NCBI GenBank assembly: GCA_028139285.1
Contig: JAOINI010000003.1
Coordinates: forward strand, 47,343-111,342
DNA length: 64,000 nucleotides
Reading direction: 5' to 3'
Origin: Candidatus Pelagibacter sp.
GTDB lineage: Bacteria > Pseudomonadota > Alphaproteobacteria > Pelagibacterales > Pelagibacteraceae
This document shows, piece by piece, positions 18,277 through 28,169 of this stretch. Position 1 is the first letter of the stretch. The number at the start of each line of letters is the position of its first letter. The notes beneath the pieces were generated by a model. That model made no database searches, was not told where the DNA came from, and worked only from the letters and a program-made list of their open reading frames with translations. The position numbers were made by a program, and so were the translations under genes.

Positions 18277-20145
18277 ATGACAAAACAAAGCTATGATGTA
18301 GTAGTTATAGGTGGAGGACATGCTGGATGTGAGGCAGCAGCAGCTTCCGCTAGAATGGGCGTAAATACAGCTCTTTTTACCCATAAAATTGAGACTATTG
18401 GCGAAATGTCGTGTAATCCCGCTATAGGAGGACTTGGAAAAGGGCATCTTGTGAGAGAAATTGATGCTTTAGATGGTGTGATGGGTGTAGTAGCTGATAA
18501 ATCAGGTATTCAATTTAGATTATTAAATAGAAGTCGCGGCCCGGCAGTGCAAGGACCAAGGACTCAATCGGACAGAGCTCTTTACAAAGAGCATATGCAA
18601 AAGATTTTATTAAATTATGAAAATTTAGAGGTTGTAGCTGATCCAGTAGTAAAATTCCTATTTGATAACAACAAAGTTATAGGATTCGTTTGTCAGAGCG
18701 GCAAAGAAATAAAAACTAAAGAAATAATTCTTACTACGGGAACTTTTTTGAATGGTTTAATACATATAGGTGAAACACAGATACCAGCTGGTCGGTATAA
18801 TGAAAAACCGTCTACTGGCTTAAGTGAACAACTTGCAAAATTTAAAATGCAAATTGGAAGATTAAAAACCGGAACGCCTCCTAGACTAGATGGTGATACA
18901 ATTAATTATGATGACTTAGAAATGCAGCCTGCTGATGATGATCATTATTATTTCTCTTTCTTGACGAGCAAGATCAACAATAAACAGATTAAATGTGGGA
19001 TGACTTACACAAATAATGATGTTCATAAAATTATTAGTGAAAACATTTCAAGAAGCGCTATGTTTTCAGGAAATATAAAGGGAGTAGGACCTAGGTATTG
19101 TCCATCTATAGAGGATAAAATTGTAAAGTTTAAGGAAAAAGAAAAGCACCAAATTTTCCTAGAACCCGAGGGATTAAAGGACAATACTATTTACCCAAAT
19201 GGTATATCAACTTCACTTCCAGAGGAGATACAGCTTAAAATATTGAGTAAAATCAAGGGTTTAGAGCATGTAAAGATGAAGAGGGCTGGGTACGCGATTG
19301 AGTATGATTACGTGGATCCAAGAGAGTTAAAAGCAACCTTAGAAACCAAAAAAATTAATTCTTTATTTCTTGCTGGTCAAATTAATGGAACAACAGGGTA
19401 TGAAGAAGCTGCAGCTCAAGGTTTGATAGCAGGTATTAATGCGGCTTTAAAAATTCGAAATGAAGAGGAGTTTATTTTAGATAGATCAACTTCTTATATT
19501 GGCGTTATGATTGACGACCTGATTACTAAAGGAGTTACAGAACCTTATAGAATGTTTACATCTAGAGCCGAGTATAGACTAACTTTAAGAGCCGATAATG
19601 CCGATCAAAGACTAACTGACTTTGGTATCAATTTAAATTTAGTGAAGTCTGAAAGAAAAAAAATATTTAATGAAAAGAAAAAAAATATTTTGGCTCTTAA
19701 TTCAATTTTAAAAAATAATTATTTATCACCTAATCAAGCTAAGAAATACAATATTAAAATTGCTATGGATGGAGTAAAAAGATCTTGCTTAGAGATTATG
19801 GGTCAACGGAAAGTAAATATGGCAAAAATAAGGCAAGTTTTTCCTGATATTCCTAATTTTCCAAGATATATAGAAAACCAAGTTGTAATAGATACCCATT
19901 ATATGGGTTACCTGGACAGACAAGACAGAGATATAGAGTCTTTTAAGAAAGACGAGTCCGTTATCATACCTGAGGGTATAGATTATGAAAAACTGAGCGG
20001 CCTATCTAATGAAATTAAGAGCAAGCTGCTTCAGGTGAAGCCTAAAACACTAGGTCAGGCTATTCGTATTGACGGTGTTACGCCAGCAGCTATAATTATT
20101 CTTCTTTCATACATTAAAAAACTTAGATATAAAGCCTCTGCTTGA
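18277..20145 (+). CDS. mnmG: tRNA uridine-5-carboxymethylaminomethyl modification enzyme MnmG (GidA)
   Basis: FAD-dependent partner of MnmE in wobble-uridine modification. The 622-aa product has GGGHAG at residues 12-17, then [22 protein letters not shown], the [11 protein letters not shown] block and [17 protein letters not shown]. The [15 protein letters not shown] and [17 protein letters not shown] segments follow, all family signatures. Length is normal. Its TGA overlaps the rsmG ATG (TGATG). Confidence 0.98.
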   Translation: MTKQSYDVVVIGGGHAGCEAAAASARMGVNTALFTHKIETIGEMSCNPAIGGLGKGHLVREIDALDGVMGVVADKSGIQFRLLNRSRGPAVQGPRTQSDRALYKEHMQKILLNYENLEVVADPVVKFLFDNNKVIGFVCQSGKEIKTKEIILTTGTFLNGLIHIGETQIPAGRYNEKPSTGLSEQLAKFKMQIGRLKTGTPPRLDGDTINYDDLEMQPADDDHYYFSFLTSKINNKQIKCGMTYTNNDVHKIISENISRSAMFSGNIKGVGPRYCPSIEDKIVKFKEKEKHQIFLEPEGLKDNTIYPNGISTSLPEEIQLKILSKIKGLEHVKMKRAGYAIEYDYVDPRELKATLETKKINSLFLAGQINGTTGYEEAAAQGLIAGINAALKIRNEEEFILDRSTSYIGVMIDDLITKGVTEPYRMFTSRAEYRLTLRADNADQRLTDFGINLNLVKSERKKIFNEKKKNILALNSILKNNYLSPNQAKKYNIKIAMDGVKRSCLEIMGQRKVNMAKIRQVFPDIPNFPRYIENQVVIDTHYMGYLDRQDRDIESFKKDESVIIPEGIDYEKLSGLSNEIKSKLLQVKPKTLGQAIRIDGVTPAAIIILLSYIKKLRYKASA

Positions 20146-20759
20146 TGCAGCAGCTTGAAGTCATAAACATTCTCAAAAAGAGTCTTAATTTTAGCGATCA
20201 TTCAATTGAAAAGCTTAAAAAGTTCACTAGTTTAGTTTTAAAAGAAAATAAAAATTATAATTTAATTGCTAAAAGCACAGAAAATCAAATATGGCATAGA
20301 CATATACTTGATTCAGCTCAATTAGTTAAGTTTATTGATTTTAATCTCAATTCCGTGGCTGATCTTGGCACTGGCGCAGGATTTCCCGGCCTTGTAGTAG
20401 AAATATTCAATAAAAATAAGGCTTTTCACGTGAAATTATATGAAAAATCACCAGTAAAAAGAAGGTTTTTAACGGGAGTAATTAAGGAATTAAGTTTAAA
20501 AGCTGAGGTTTTAGGAGATGTCAGAGATGAAGTTATAGATTCTAAGATTATAATGTGCAGAGCTTTCAAAAAATTAGACTCTATAATACAAGTTTCACGT
20601 GAAATCGCCAAAAACCCACATAAATTAATGATTCTAAAAGGTCAGAATGCACAGAAAGAAATAAAAAATTCTTTTAAAACAAAAAAATACCCTTATAAAT
20701 TAGAAAGCAGCATGACAAATAAAGATTCAAAAATAATTTTGATGGAGATTAATAAATAA
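20145..20759 (+). CDS. rsmG: 16S rRNA (guanine527-N7)-methyltransferase RsmG (GidB)
   Basis: Methylates G527 of 16S rRNA. The 204-aa product opens with a helical segment, then has YNLIAKSTENQIWHRHILDS and the SAM-binding loop VADLGTGAGFPG near residue 70, followed by LYEKSPVKRRFL. The ATG 20145 overlaps the mnmG stop; a TTG at 20142 is less likely. Two copies of the near-parS core TTTCACGTGAAA lie in its coding sequence (20424-20435 and 20593-20604), so this gene probably doubles as a centromere carrier. Confidence 0.95.
   Translation: MQQLEVINILKKSLNFSDHSIEKLKKFTSLVLKENKNYNLIAKSTENQIWHRHILDSAQLVKFIDFNLNSVADLGTGAGFPGLVVEIFNKNKAFHVKLYEKSPVKRRFLTGVIKELSLKAEVLGDVRDEVIDSKIIMCRAFKKLDSIIQVSREIAKNPHKLMILKGQNAQKEIKNSFKTKKYPYKLESSMTNKDSKIILMEINK
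20422..20437. promoter_or_regulatory. parS-like site 1 (inside rsmG)
   Basis: A 16-bp segment matching the bacterial parS consensus TGTTTCACGTGAAACA at 12 of 16 positions, with the perfect 12-bp palindrome TTTCACGTGAAA in the centre. It lies 323 bp upstream of parA. It is a candidate ParB loading site. Confidence 0.6.
20591..20606. promoter_or_regulatory. parS-like site 2 (inside rsmG)
   Basis: AGTTTCACGTGAAATC matches the parS consensus TGTTTCACGTGAAACA at 13 of 16 positions, including the uninterrupted GTTTCACGTGAAA core. It lies 169 bp from site 1 and 154 bp before parA. Two such palindromes in one gene beside parAB are unlikely by chance. Confidence 0.75.
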
Positions 20760-21557
20760 ATGTCATCACCTACAATACTAGCGGTCATAAATCAAAAAGG
20801 TGGCGTGGGAAAAACCACTACCGTAATAAACTTAGCTGCATCACTGTCCATTATGGGTCGAAATAATTTAGTTATTGATTTGGATCCACAAGGTAATGCA
20901 ACAACTGGGCTAGGCAAAAACAACAATGATGAAGATAAAAATGTTTACAATATTTTAATAAAAAAAACTAACATTGAAAATATAATTCAGAAAACTGATA
21001 TTAAAAATCTAGATTTAATAGGTTCTCATGTAAACCTTTCTGGCCTAGAAGTTGAAACTGCTAATGACTCTAACAGAGCATTTGTATTGAAAGAAATTTT
21101 GAATTCAAAAAAAGAAGGTTTATTAAAAAAATACGATAACATTTTTATTGACTGTCCACCGTCTCTTAGTTTGCTTACTATAATGGCATTAGTTGCCTCA
21201 GATGAATTGTTGGTGCCGTTACAAACAGAATTTTTTGCATTAGAAGGGATTACTCAACTTGTAAAAACAATAGATCGCATAAAAGAAAATTTAAATCCTA
21301 GTCTTAAGATCAGAGGTATTTTACTGACAATGTTTGACAAAAGAAATAAACTTTCTTCTGAGGTTGATAGAGAGGCAAGAAATTATTTTAAGGAAAAAGT
21401 ATATCAGACTGTAATTCAAAGAAATGTACGTTTGTCTGAAGCTCCCTCTCATGGGTTACCTTGCGTAATTTATGATAGAAATTGTGTTGGAAGTAAATCT
21501 TATTTTAAATTGGCTGAAGAATTTTTAAAAAAAAACCAAATTGAAAGTGCTGCATGA
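20760..21557 (+). CDS. parA: Chromosome partitioning ATPase ParA (Soj)
   Basis: Walker-type ATPase that forms a nucleoid gradient and pulls ParB-parS complexes to the poles. The 265-aa protein has the deviant Walker A KGGVGKTT at residues 13-20, LVIDLDPQGNATTGL (Walker A') and FIDCPPSLSLL (Walker B). A short N-terminus marks it as a chromosomal rather than plasmid ParA. It starts directly after the rsmG stop and overlaps parB by 4 bp. Confidence 0.97.
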   Translation: MSSPTILAVINQKGGVGKTTTVINLAASLSIMGRNNLVIDLDPQGNATTGLGKNNNDEDKNVYNILIKKTNIENIIQKTDIKNLDLIGSHVNLSGLEVETANDSNRAFVLKEILNSKKEGLLKKYDNIFIDCPPSLSLLTIMALVASDELLVPLQTEFFALEGITQLVKTIDRIKENLNPSLKIRGILLTMFDKRNKLSSEVDREARNYFKEKVYQTVIQRNVRLSEAPSHGLPCVIYDRNCVGSKSYFKLAEEFLKKNQIESAA

Positions 21558-22405
21558 ATGCTGGAAAGAAGAAAGGTTTAGGTAGAGGACTATCTGCGTT
21601 ATTTGGAGATACTACCCCAAAGGAAAAATCACCTTCAATTAATCAAAATAATACGGCTGCTATCTCCGATATAACTCGAAACCCATACCAACCAAGACAA
21701 AATTTTAAAGAGGAAAAACTTGAAGAATTAGCTAATTCTATAAGGAAAAATGGGATTATTCAGCCAATCGCAGTTAGAGCTAGTAAATCAGGTTCTGAAA
21801 AATATGAAATAGTAGCAGGTGAGAGAAGATGGCTAGCAGCTCAAAGAGCTGGCTTACACGAAATTCCAATTACAATACTGGATTTATCAGACGTAGAGTC
21901 ATTAGAAGTTGCGATTGTTGAGAATATCCAAAGAGATGATCTAAATCCTATTGAAGAAGCCAAGGGTTACAAAAGATTAAACGAAGAATTTAATTATGAT
22001 CATGAAAGTATTTCTAAATTAATGTCAAAAAGCAGAAGTCACATCAGTAATACTTTAAGATTGTTAACTTTACCTTCTGATGTAATCGCAATGCTTGAAG
22101 AAGGTACTTTAACATCTGGTCAAGCTAGGCCTTTAATTGGTATTTCTAACGCTTCAGCTATAGCTGAAGAAATTGTATCCAAAAACTATAGCGCTAGAAA
22201 AGTTGAATATCTTACACGTAGTAAAAAAGGTAAAAAAGAAAAATCTATTGACTCAAATATTTTAAAAACTCAGGAGCGTATTGAAAGAGTACTGGGCCTT
22301 AAAGTTAATATAATTAATAAAAAAAATAATTCTGGTAAGGTTGTTATTCAATATAAAGATTTGGAGCAATTTGAATTAATTTCAGATTTATTAACTAAGA
22401 ATTAG
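21554..22405 (+). CDS. parB: Chromosome partitioning protein ParB (Spo0J)
   Basis: CTP-dependent DNA clamp loaded at parS. The 283-aa protein opens with the ParA-stimulating peptide KKGLGRGLSALFGD. Next come the CTP-binding and ParB boxes IARNPYQPR-like (TRNPYQPRQNF) and GERRWLAAQRAG. The helix-turn-helix is near residues 145-170 (SISKLMSKSRSHISNTLRLL), and the C-terminal dimerisation domain ends KVVIQYKDLEQFELI. It is the natural reader of the two palindromes in rsmG. Convergent with holA, 11 bp overlap, no terminator seen. Confidence 0.97.
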   Translation: MNAGKKKGLGRGLSALFGDTTPKEKSPSINQNNTAAISDITRNPYQPRQNFKEEKLEELANSIRKNGIIQPIAVRASKSGSEKYEIVAGERRWLAAQRAGLHEIPITILDLSDVESLEVAIVENIQRDDLNPIEEAKGYKRLNEEFNYDHESISKLMSKSRSHISNTLRLLTLPSDVIAMLEEGTLTSGQARPLIGISNASAIAEEIVSKNYSARKVEYLTRSKKGKKEKSIDSNILKTQERIERVLGLKVNIINKKNNSGKVVIQYKDLEQFELISDLLTKN

Positions 22406-23381
22406 CTTTAGAACAAATATCTAACAGTAATTTTTTTATTAATATATTTTTTTCAATAAGATTATTGGTTTTTATTTTCTTCTCTAGGTCAAAAGTAACT
22501 TCGAACATGTTTTTAATTTTGTATTTATCCCATTTTTTTACTTGATTAGTAATATTCGGCTTGTCTTTCCAAAAGATAGGTGGTTTTAAGCTATTAATTG
22601 AATCTTCAATATTTGATTTATTAAGCTGATGAATTTGCAGAAGCTTTTCCAATCTTTGATTAATAATGTTTAAATAAAGGATATTTTTTTCATAATCCAT
22701 AGTCGTATTTGCAAGTAATTTATTGGTATTCGATCTATTACCCAAAAATGCTTCATCTTTTAGTTTATTGAAATCATCATTTGTTTTAGCATTAAGAAGT
22801 TCCTCGAGTTTTTCTGATAAAATATTCTTATCTAAAAAAAAGGATGTAATTTTTTCTAACTCATTATTTAATTTAGATCTATCGAGGTTTGTATGATCTA
22901 TTATTAAATTCAAATTATAGGGTGTTAAGCCACTATATCCCTTTAATTTCTTATTTATCAATTGTTTGATACTTATTTCATTGTCCTGGTAACATGGAAT
23001 GCATGCACAATTTTTAGATTTTTCCATGTAGTTTCTTAATTTAGATTTTTTATCTAAAATATCTGAAAATAAAAATATTTTTCTTTCAGAAATAATATTT
23101 TCTATTTCTTGAATTAATTCTAATAATTTATCATTTACATTTTCAACAAAAAAAATTTTATTCTTTTCAAATAGTGAAATATTTTTAATTTCATTTATCA
23201 ATAGATATCTGTTTTTTATTAGATCTTCTTGGCTATACCTTAAAATTTCAGATTCTTTATTTTTATCTTTAATTTTTTTTTTTAAGTCTTCTTTTAATCC
23301 AATATTTTCACCATAAAATAATGCTAATTTTTCATCTAGTGAATTAATATTTTGCTCTAGAACATAACTTTTATAAATCAT
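22395..23381 (-). CDS. holA: DNA polymerase III delta subunit (clamp loader)
   Basis: Opens the beta sliding clamp within the clamp loader. At 328 aa it has the family length. It shows the opening 'YVLEQNINSLDEKLALFYGEN' resembling the HolA start 'LFHGEDEGL', then a weakly conserved AAA-like region and a helical collar C-terminus (IHQLNKSNIEDSINSLKPPIFWKDK resembling the family's 'KPPVFFKR' block). Its place after leuS-lptE is the widespread proteobacterial order. Sequence is divergent, so synteny carries much of the call. Its start overlaps lptE by 11 bp. Confidence 0.85.
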   Translation of the reverse strand: MIYKSYVLEQNINSLDEKLALFYGENIGLKEDLKKKIKDKNKESEILRYSQEDLIKNRYLLINEIKNISLFEKNKIFFVENVNDKLLELIQEIENIISERKIFLFSDILDKKSKLRNYMEKSKNCACIPCYQDNEISIKQLINKKLKGYSGLTPYNLNLIIDHTNLDRSKLNNELEKITSFFLDKNILSEKLEELLNAKTNDDFNKLKDEAFLGNRSNTNKLLANTTMDYEKNILYLNIINQRLEKLLQIHQLNKSNIEDSINSLKPPIFWKDKPNITNQVKKWDKYKIKNMFEVTFDLEKKIKTNNLIEKNILIKKLLLDICSKANS

Positions 23382-23844
23382 CTAATTTAAGTACAATTTT
23401 ATCTAGGATATTATCTGTGACATCATCAGTTAGAACATCAATAAGTTTTTTTTCATTAGTGAGTGTTTGCGAATACTGACTTGCTACAGAATAGTCCCCA
23501 GTTTTTGCAATTGTAAAAGTAAATACTTTCTCATTAATTAGCTCTTTAACTTTGACCGTAGAAGTAATTGTAATTTGATATTTTGTTATTTCATTATTAA
23601 TATTCTTTTCTTTTACTTCTTTAGTTTTTTTGGTTTCTAAATAAATGTCTACTAATTTCTTTTCACTTTTCTTAGAATTGAATATTAGCCTATTTTTAAT
23701 TTTGAAGTTTATTCTATTGTCGCCAGAAGTGATAATTTCGTTTATATCAAAGTTATAAATTTCACTTTTATTTACTATTTTGAAACCGCAATTATTAGTT
23801 AGAAGAAACGTTAAAAAGACTAAAAATAGTAATTTTTTTTTCAT
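23371..23844 (-). CDS. lptE: LPS-assembly lipoprotein LptE
   Basis: Outer-membrane lipoprotein that plugs the LptD barrel. The 157-aa product starts with a lipoprotein signal ([21 protein letters not shown]; the Cys is near residue 19), followed by the GFK-like opening typical of LptE. The order leuS-lptE-holA is conserved across proteobacteria and supports the call. The body is too divergent to identify independently. It overlaps leuS and holA slightly. Confidence 0.8.
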   Translation of the reverse strand: MKKKLLFLVFLTFLLTNNCGFKIVNKSEIYNFDINEIITSGDNRINFKIKNRLIFNSKKSEKKLVDIYLETKKTKEVKEKNINNEITKYQITITSTVKVKELINEKVFTFTIAKTGDYSVASQYSQTLTNEKKLIDVLTDDVTDNILDKIVLKLDDL

Positions 23845-26357
23845 TTATTATTTTTAATAATGTAATTCAGTATTCTATTTTTTACAAAGATAGTTTTTAT
23901 AATTTTAGATTTATCTATATATTTTTTAGCTTTTGACGAATTGTGGATTATTTCGTTAATTTCTTTTTCCGAAGAATTTGTTTTTATATTAATTATATCC
24001 CTAGTTTTACCATTAATTTGAACGGCTAACTTGACTTGTTCTTCAATCTTATTACCTATTTCGGGCCATTTATTTATTGTTTTACATTCTACTAACTCCA
24101 AACACTCATAAGCTAAATGGGGGGTGAAAGGTATTAATAATTTTAGAATCTTGATAGCATTCGTTTTAAGAATGTATTGGCTTAAGTCAGTTTGGACTGA
24201 TTTTTTAAATAGATTATAAACTTCATAAAAATGAGCAATCGAGACGTTAAACCTAAATTCTTTAATTGAATTATCAATTTTGTTAACAAAACTATTTATT
24301 TCCAAGTTAAATTTTTCATCAATTTCTTTATTAATTTTTTTGGTTTTTTTATTTAGTATAAGATGAATTAAATTATAAAATTTTTGCAAAAATTTATTAG
24401 CAGAATTTACCCCTGTATCAGACCATTGAACATCCTTTTCTGGTGGACTATCTGATAAAATAAACCACCTAACCGCATCTGCACCATATTGATCAATCAT
24501 AGCTTCAGGATCAACGGTATTTTTTTTTGATTTTGACATCGACTCGGAAGGACCTACTAAAACCTTTGATTTGTCCGACTTTTTTAAAATATTTTTATCA
24601 ATTTTTTCGATTTCATCAGGATACAAAAAATTTCCATTTTTATCCTTGTATGTCTCATGACAAACCATTCCTTGAGTAAATAAATTTTGAAAAGGTTCCG
24701 AGATGTCTATATCTTTATTAAATCTAGCAATCCCCTTTGTAAAAAAACGAGAATATAATAAGTGTAATATTGCATGTTCTATACCTCCAATATATTGATC
24801 TACAGGCATCCAATATTTTATTTTTTCTTCATCAAATGGAGATGAATCATACTTAGGCGAACAAAATCGTAAAAAATACCATGATGAATCTACAAATGTA
24901 TCTAAAGTATCAGTTTCCCTTATTGCTTTTTTTCCAGTAGATTTTTGGATAGTATTTTTCCAATTGGGGTGATTTTCTAGAGGATTTCCGTTTGCATTTA
25001 AATCAACATCTTCTGGTAATTCTATTGGCAATTCACTTTTATCGACAGGAACAACTGAACCATCATCCAGATAAATCATGGGTATAGGACACCCCCAATA
25101 CCGCTGCCTAGAAACTCCCCAATCTTTTAACCTGTATTGAATTTTTTTTTGCCCAATAGATTTTTTTTCTATTTCTTGAATTATCTTTGTCTTTGCTTTT
25201 TCAATTTCTAAACCGTCTAGAAAACTTGAATTAATCATTTTTCCATTACCAGTGTATGCTTCATTGAGATCGTCTTTTTTTGTTTCATCGCTGACTACTC
25301 TTATTATTTCAAGATTATATTTTTTGGCGAATTCAAAATCTCTATGATCATGACCCGGGCAACCAAATATTGCTCCGCTCCCGTAATCCATTAATACAAA
25401 GTTAGCAAAATAGACTGGTAATTTTTTTCCATTAATAAATGGGTGATGGACAAAAAAATTAGTTTTAAAACCAAGCTTTTCTGCACTAGATAAAGCTTCT
25501 TCAGTAGTGCCAGATTTATTGCATTCTTTTTTAAAATTTATAAAGTTTTTATCATTTTCAAATTCTTTACTTAGCTCATGGTCGGCTGATAAAGCAATGA
25601 AAGTAGCGCCAAAAATTGTATCAGGTCTAGTTGTGAAGACTCTTAATTTTTTTTTATTGTTCATTAAAAAATCTATTTCACATCCAATAGATTTACCAAT
25701 CCAGTTTTTTTGCATGAGTTTTACTTTTTCAGGCCAACCCTTAAGAGTCTCTAAATCTTTTAGAAGTTCATTGGAAAATTTTGTGATATTAAAAAACCAT
25801 TGTGATAGTTTTTTTCTTTCAACAATTGCATTTGATCGCCACCCTCTACCATTAATTACTTGCTCATTTGCTAATACAGTTTTTTCTTTTGGATCCCAAT
25901 TTACATATGTCTCTTTTCTTGAGACTAAACCCTGATTGTAAAAATCAATAAATAGCTCTTGTTGATGTTTGTAGTAACTTTTATCACATGTTGATATTTC
26001 TCTATTCCAATCTATCGAAAGCCCTAAAAGTTTGAGTTGAGATCGCATAGTATCTATATTTTCATTTGTCCATTTTCTTGGGTGAAGCTTATTTAATTTA
26101 GAAGCGTTCTCAGCAGGTAAACCAAATGCATCCCATCCCATAGGGTGTAATACATTATATCCATTTAAAAACTTATATCGTGCAATGACGTCGCCTATCG
26201 TATAATTTCTGACATGACCCATGTGGATTTTTCCCGATGGGTAGGGAAACATTTCTAAGCAATAATATTTTTTATCTGACTTTGGATTAACGACTGATAG
26301 TAATACATTATTGTTGCGCCATTTTTTTTCTATATTTTTAAAGCTATATCTTTCCAT
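23841..26357 (-). CDS. leuS: Leucyl-tRNA synthetase
   Basis: Charges tRNA-Leu. The 838-aa class I synthetase has the HIGH-type motif [11 protein letters not shown] at residues 38-48, [13 protein letters not shown], a CP1 editing domain ([16 protein letters not shown] near 240), and KMSKS as [12 protein letters not shown] near residue 607. A C-terminal [12 protein letters not shown] domain follows. Length is normal. It is followed closely by lptE and preceded by a DUF3576 lipoprotein gene at 12 bp, an arrangement seen in many alphaproteobacteria. Confidence 0.98.
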   Translation of the reverse strand: MERYSFKNIEKKWRNNNVLLSVVNPKSDKKYYCLEMFPYPSGKIHMGHVRNYTIGDVIARYKFLNGYNVLHPMGWDAFGLPAENASKLNKLHPRKWTNENIDTMRSQLKLLGLSIDWNREISTCDKSYYKHQQELFIDFYNQGLVSRKETYVNWDPKEKTVLANEQVINGRGWRSNAIVERKKLSQWFFNITKFSNELLKDLETLKGWPEKVKLMQKNWIGKSIGCEIDFLMNNKKKLRVFTTRPDTIFGATFIALSADHELSKEFENDKNFINFKKECNKSGTTEEALSSAEKLGFKTNFFVHHPFINGKKLPVYFANFVLMDYGSGAIFGCPGHDHRDFEFAKKYNLEIIRVVSDETKKDDLNEAYTGNGKMINSSFLDGLEIEKAKTKIIQEIEKKSIGQKKIQYRLKDWGVSRQRYWGCPIPMIYLDDGSVVPVDKSELPIELPEDVDLNANGNPLENHPNWKNTIQKSTGKKAIRETDTLDTFVDSSWYFLRFCSPKYDSSPFDEEKIKYWMPVDQYIGGIEHAILHLLYSRFFTKGIARFNKDIDISEPFQNLFTQGMVCHETYKDKNGNFLYPDEIEKIDKNILKKSDKSKVLVGPSESMSKSKKNTVDPEAMIDQYGADAVRWFILSDSPPEKDVQWSDTGVNSANKFLQKFYNLIHLILNKKTKKINKEIDEKFNLEINSFVNKIDNSIKEFRFNVSIAHFYEVYNLFKKSVQTDLSQYILKTNAIKILKLLIPFTPHLAYECLELVECKTINKWPEIGNKIEEQVKLAVQINGKTRDIINIKTNSSEKEINEIIHNSSKAKKYIDKSKIIKTIFVKNRILNYIIKNNK

Positions 26358-26369
26358 GAAAGCTCTAAA

Positions 26370-26939
26370 TTATTTCTTTTTAGATTTTTTTGAATCTTGT
26401 TCTATAAGAACTGCTTTTGCTAAAATTGATTTTTGTAACTCAAACTTAATTTTAGAATCAATTTCTTTAATAGTACAATTTTCATTTACCCTACATTTCT
26501 TATTGTGAACAATTATTTTTAAACTATTCGATTGAACCTGATTAGATAAAAATCTTACTGTTATTTTGATAGAGTCATTGTTACTAGAGGCATCACTATA
26601 CCAATCAGTTATTATAATTCCACCAGAGTAATCTACGGTAGCCAAAGGCATAAAATCTATAGTCTCAAGCGAAGCTCTCCATAGTGGATTAGAAGTACTA
26701 AATTCGTAAGTAGTCGATTTTTTTCCCGCCATGTCTTTTAAACTAATCCCTCTGCCTTGCTCAACATTCTGCCGAGCTCTCTCTAATGCACCGATAGGCC
26801 TATCTTTTCTTACTTTTTTTGGTTTGATTGCATTTGGTACTGAGCAGCTAGCAAGAAAAATAAAAATTAAAGACAATGCGCTTACAAATTTAATACCACT
26901 TTTGATTGACTTTAAAGATTTTAGATATTTGAAATTCAT
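26370..26939 (-). CDS. DUF3576 family lipoprotein
   Basis: A predicted lipoprotein of unknown function found upstream of leuS in alphaproteobacteria. In the 189-aa product the signal peptide ends LIFIFLASC, with the lipidated Cys near residue 32. The mature protein contains NPLWRASLETIDFMPLATVDYSGGIIITDWY, the most characteristic stretch of the family, and a Lys-rich tail. It is first gene of the leftward DUF3576-leuS-lptE-holA run and diverges from the porin across 195 bp. Confidence 0.85.
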   Translation of the reverse strand: MNFKYLKSLKSIKSGIKFVSALSLIFIFLASCSVPNAIKPKKVRKDRPIGALERARQNVEQGRGISLKDMAGKKSTTYEFSTSNPLWRASLETIDFMPLATVDYSGGIIITDWYSDASSNNDSIKITVRFLSNQVQSNSLKIIVHNKKCRVNENCTIKEIDSKIKFELQKSILAKAVLIEQDSKKSKKK

Positions 26940-27134
26940 TTAAATAATTATAATATTACTTATATAGCTCAAAAAGCTAATATTATATAGACTTTTTAAG
27001 GGTTGCAAAAATATCACACGTATAAAAAAAAGCTCTAATTTATTTAGTAAAATCGCAATTGTAGCTCTCCGTAATGTATAAAACGAGGGTTAATAATTAA
27101 ATTATTAATAATTTATTAAAACAAAGGAAATAAT
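26940..27134. promoter_or_regulatory. Divergent regulatory region between DUF3576 gene and porin
   Basis: A 195-bp AT-rich gap that must hold promoters for both directions. A perfect 8-bp inverted repeat, TTAATAAT and ATTATTAA around TAA, lies at 27090-27108, 27 bp before the porin ATG. A good Shine-Dalgarno (AAAGGAAA) at 27122-27129 precedes the ATG. TATAAA-like boxes occur near 27021 and 27077, but no complete promoter could be assigned with confidence. Confidence 0.5.
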
Positions 27135-28151
27135 ATGAAAATAACAAAAATATTAGTTGCTTTATCATTCCTATTTGCAGTTTCAACGGCTAACGCTGGT
27201 GAATTAGCTGTAACAGGTAGTATTCAAGCAACTTACCAGTCTGAAAGCGACAGTACTACTGGTAACCCACTTGGTATGGACAGAGAATTAAAATTCTCAG
27301 CTTCTACAGAGTTGGATAACGGTATGACAGTTTCTGTAATGCAAGATACTGGTGACGATTTAGATTTTGGTAACTCTTTAATTACTTTCGGTAACGTTGG
27401 TGGTTTAGTAGATATCAATATCGGATCTGACGGAAGTCCAATGGATGCAATCGATGACGTCACGCCAACTGCTTTTGAAGAAGCAAATGGTAGTGGTTCA
27501 GGAACATACAACGATATTGGTGACGCAGCTAGCGACACGGGTATTGGTGCTAAGTTCTCACTTCCAATCTTAGGTGCAGTTAATTACAAGTACGTACCTA
27601 AAATGGACGGAAACTTGAACAATGAAAAAGAAGCTTCAGCAGATACAAATGCTGCAGTAGGTTCAATGTCAGAAATAACAATTAAAACAAATTTAGCTGA
27701 CTTACCGGTGTTAGGTTCGTACCTTGATGGTGCAACTTTAACAACTGGATTTGCAGAGCACGACCACTCTACAGTAGCTAATGTTGATGATGCGTTTGAC
27801 GTAACAGCAGCATTAAATTACTCAAATGGTGCGTTAAGCCTAGGTGTACAAAAGAAACTACACAATGAAGGTGAAGGTACAGCTGCAACAACAGATGCTA
27901 TATGGTACAAAGATACAATCATTGGTGTTGCTTACGCAATAAATGATGATCTTTCTATCTCATACAATACGTATAAGTCACAAAGACACAGCACTGGCGT
28001 AGCTAACTTGGATCAAGAAACTGATGCAATAAGCATTGGTTATGCTATAGGTGGAATGAGTATTGGTTTCACAGAAGCATCAACTGATAACGCAGCTTAT
28101 GCATCTGGTACAGATGATACAAGAACTGTTTCTGTAAAAGTAGCATTCTAA
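27135..28151 (+). CDS. Outer-membrane porin
   Basis: A trimeric-type beta-barrel porin for small-solute diffusion. The 338-aa product has a clear signal peptide cleaved after ANA (near residue 22), a beta-rich Gly/Ser/Asp-rich body and the C-terminal Phe used by the Bam machinery (VSVKVAF). Unlike its neighbours the gene uses many C-ending Asn, Tyr and Asp codons and GGT/GCT, as highly expressed genes do. It has its own strong terminator. Substrate specificity is not visible; the acidic loops are notable. Confidence 0.9.
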   Translation: MKITKILVALSFLFAVSTANAGELAVTGSIQATYQSESDSTTGNPLGMDRELKFSASTELDNGMTVSVMQDTGDDLDFGNSLITFGNVGGLVDINIGSDGSPMDAIDDVTPTAFEEANGSGSGTYNDIGDAASDTGIGAKFSLPILGAVNYKYVPKMDGNLNNEKEASADTNAAVGSMSEITIKTNLADLPVLGSYLDGATLTTGFAEHDHSTVANVDDAFDVTAALNYSNGALSLGVQKKLHNEGEGTAATTDAIWYKDTIIGVAYAINDDLSISYNTYKSQRHSTGVANLDQETDAISIGYAIGGMSIGFTEASTDNAAYASGTDDTRTVSVKVAF

Positions 28152-28169
28152 TTTAGTTTGATACTTGAT

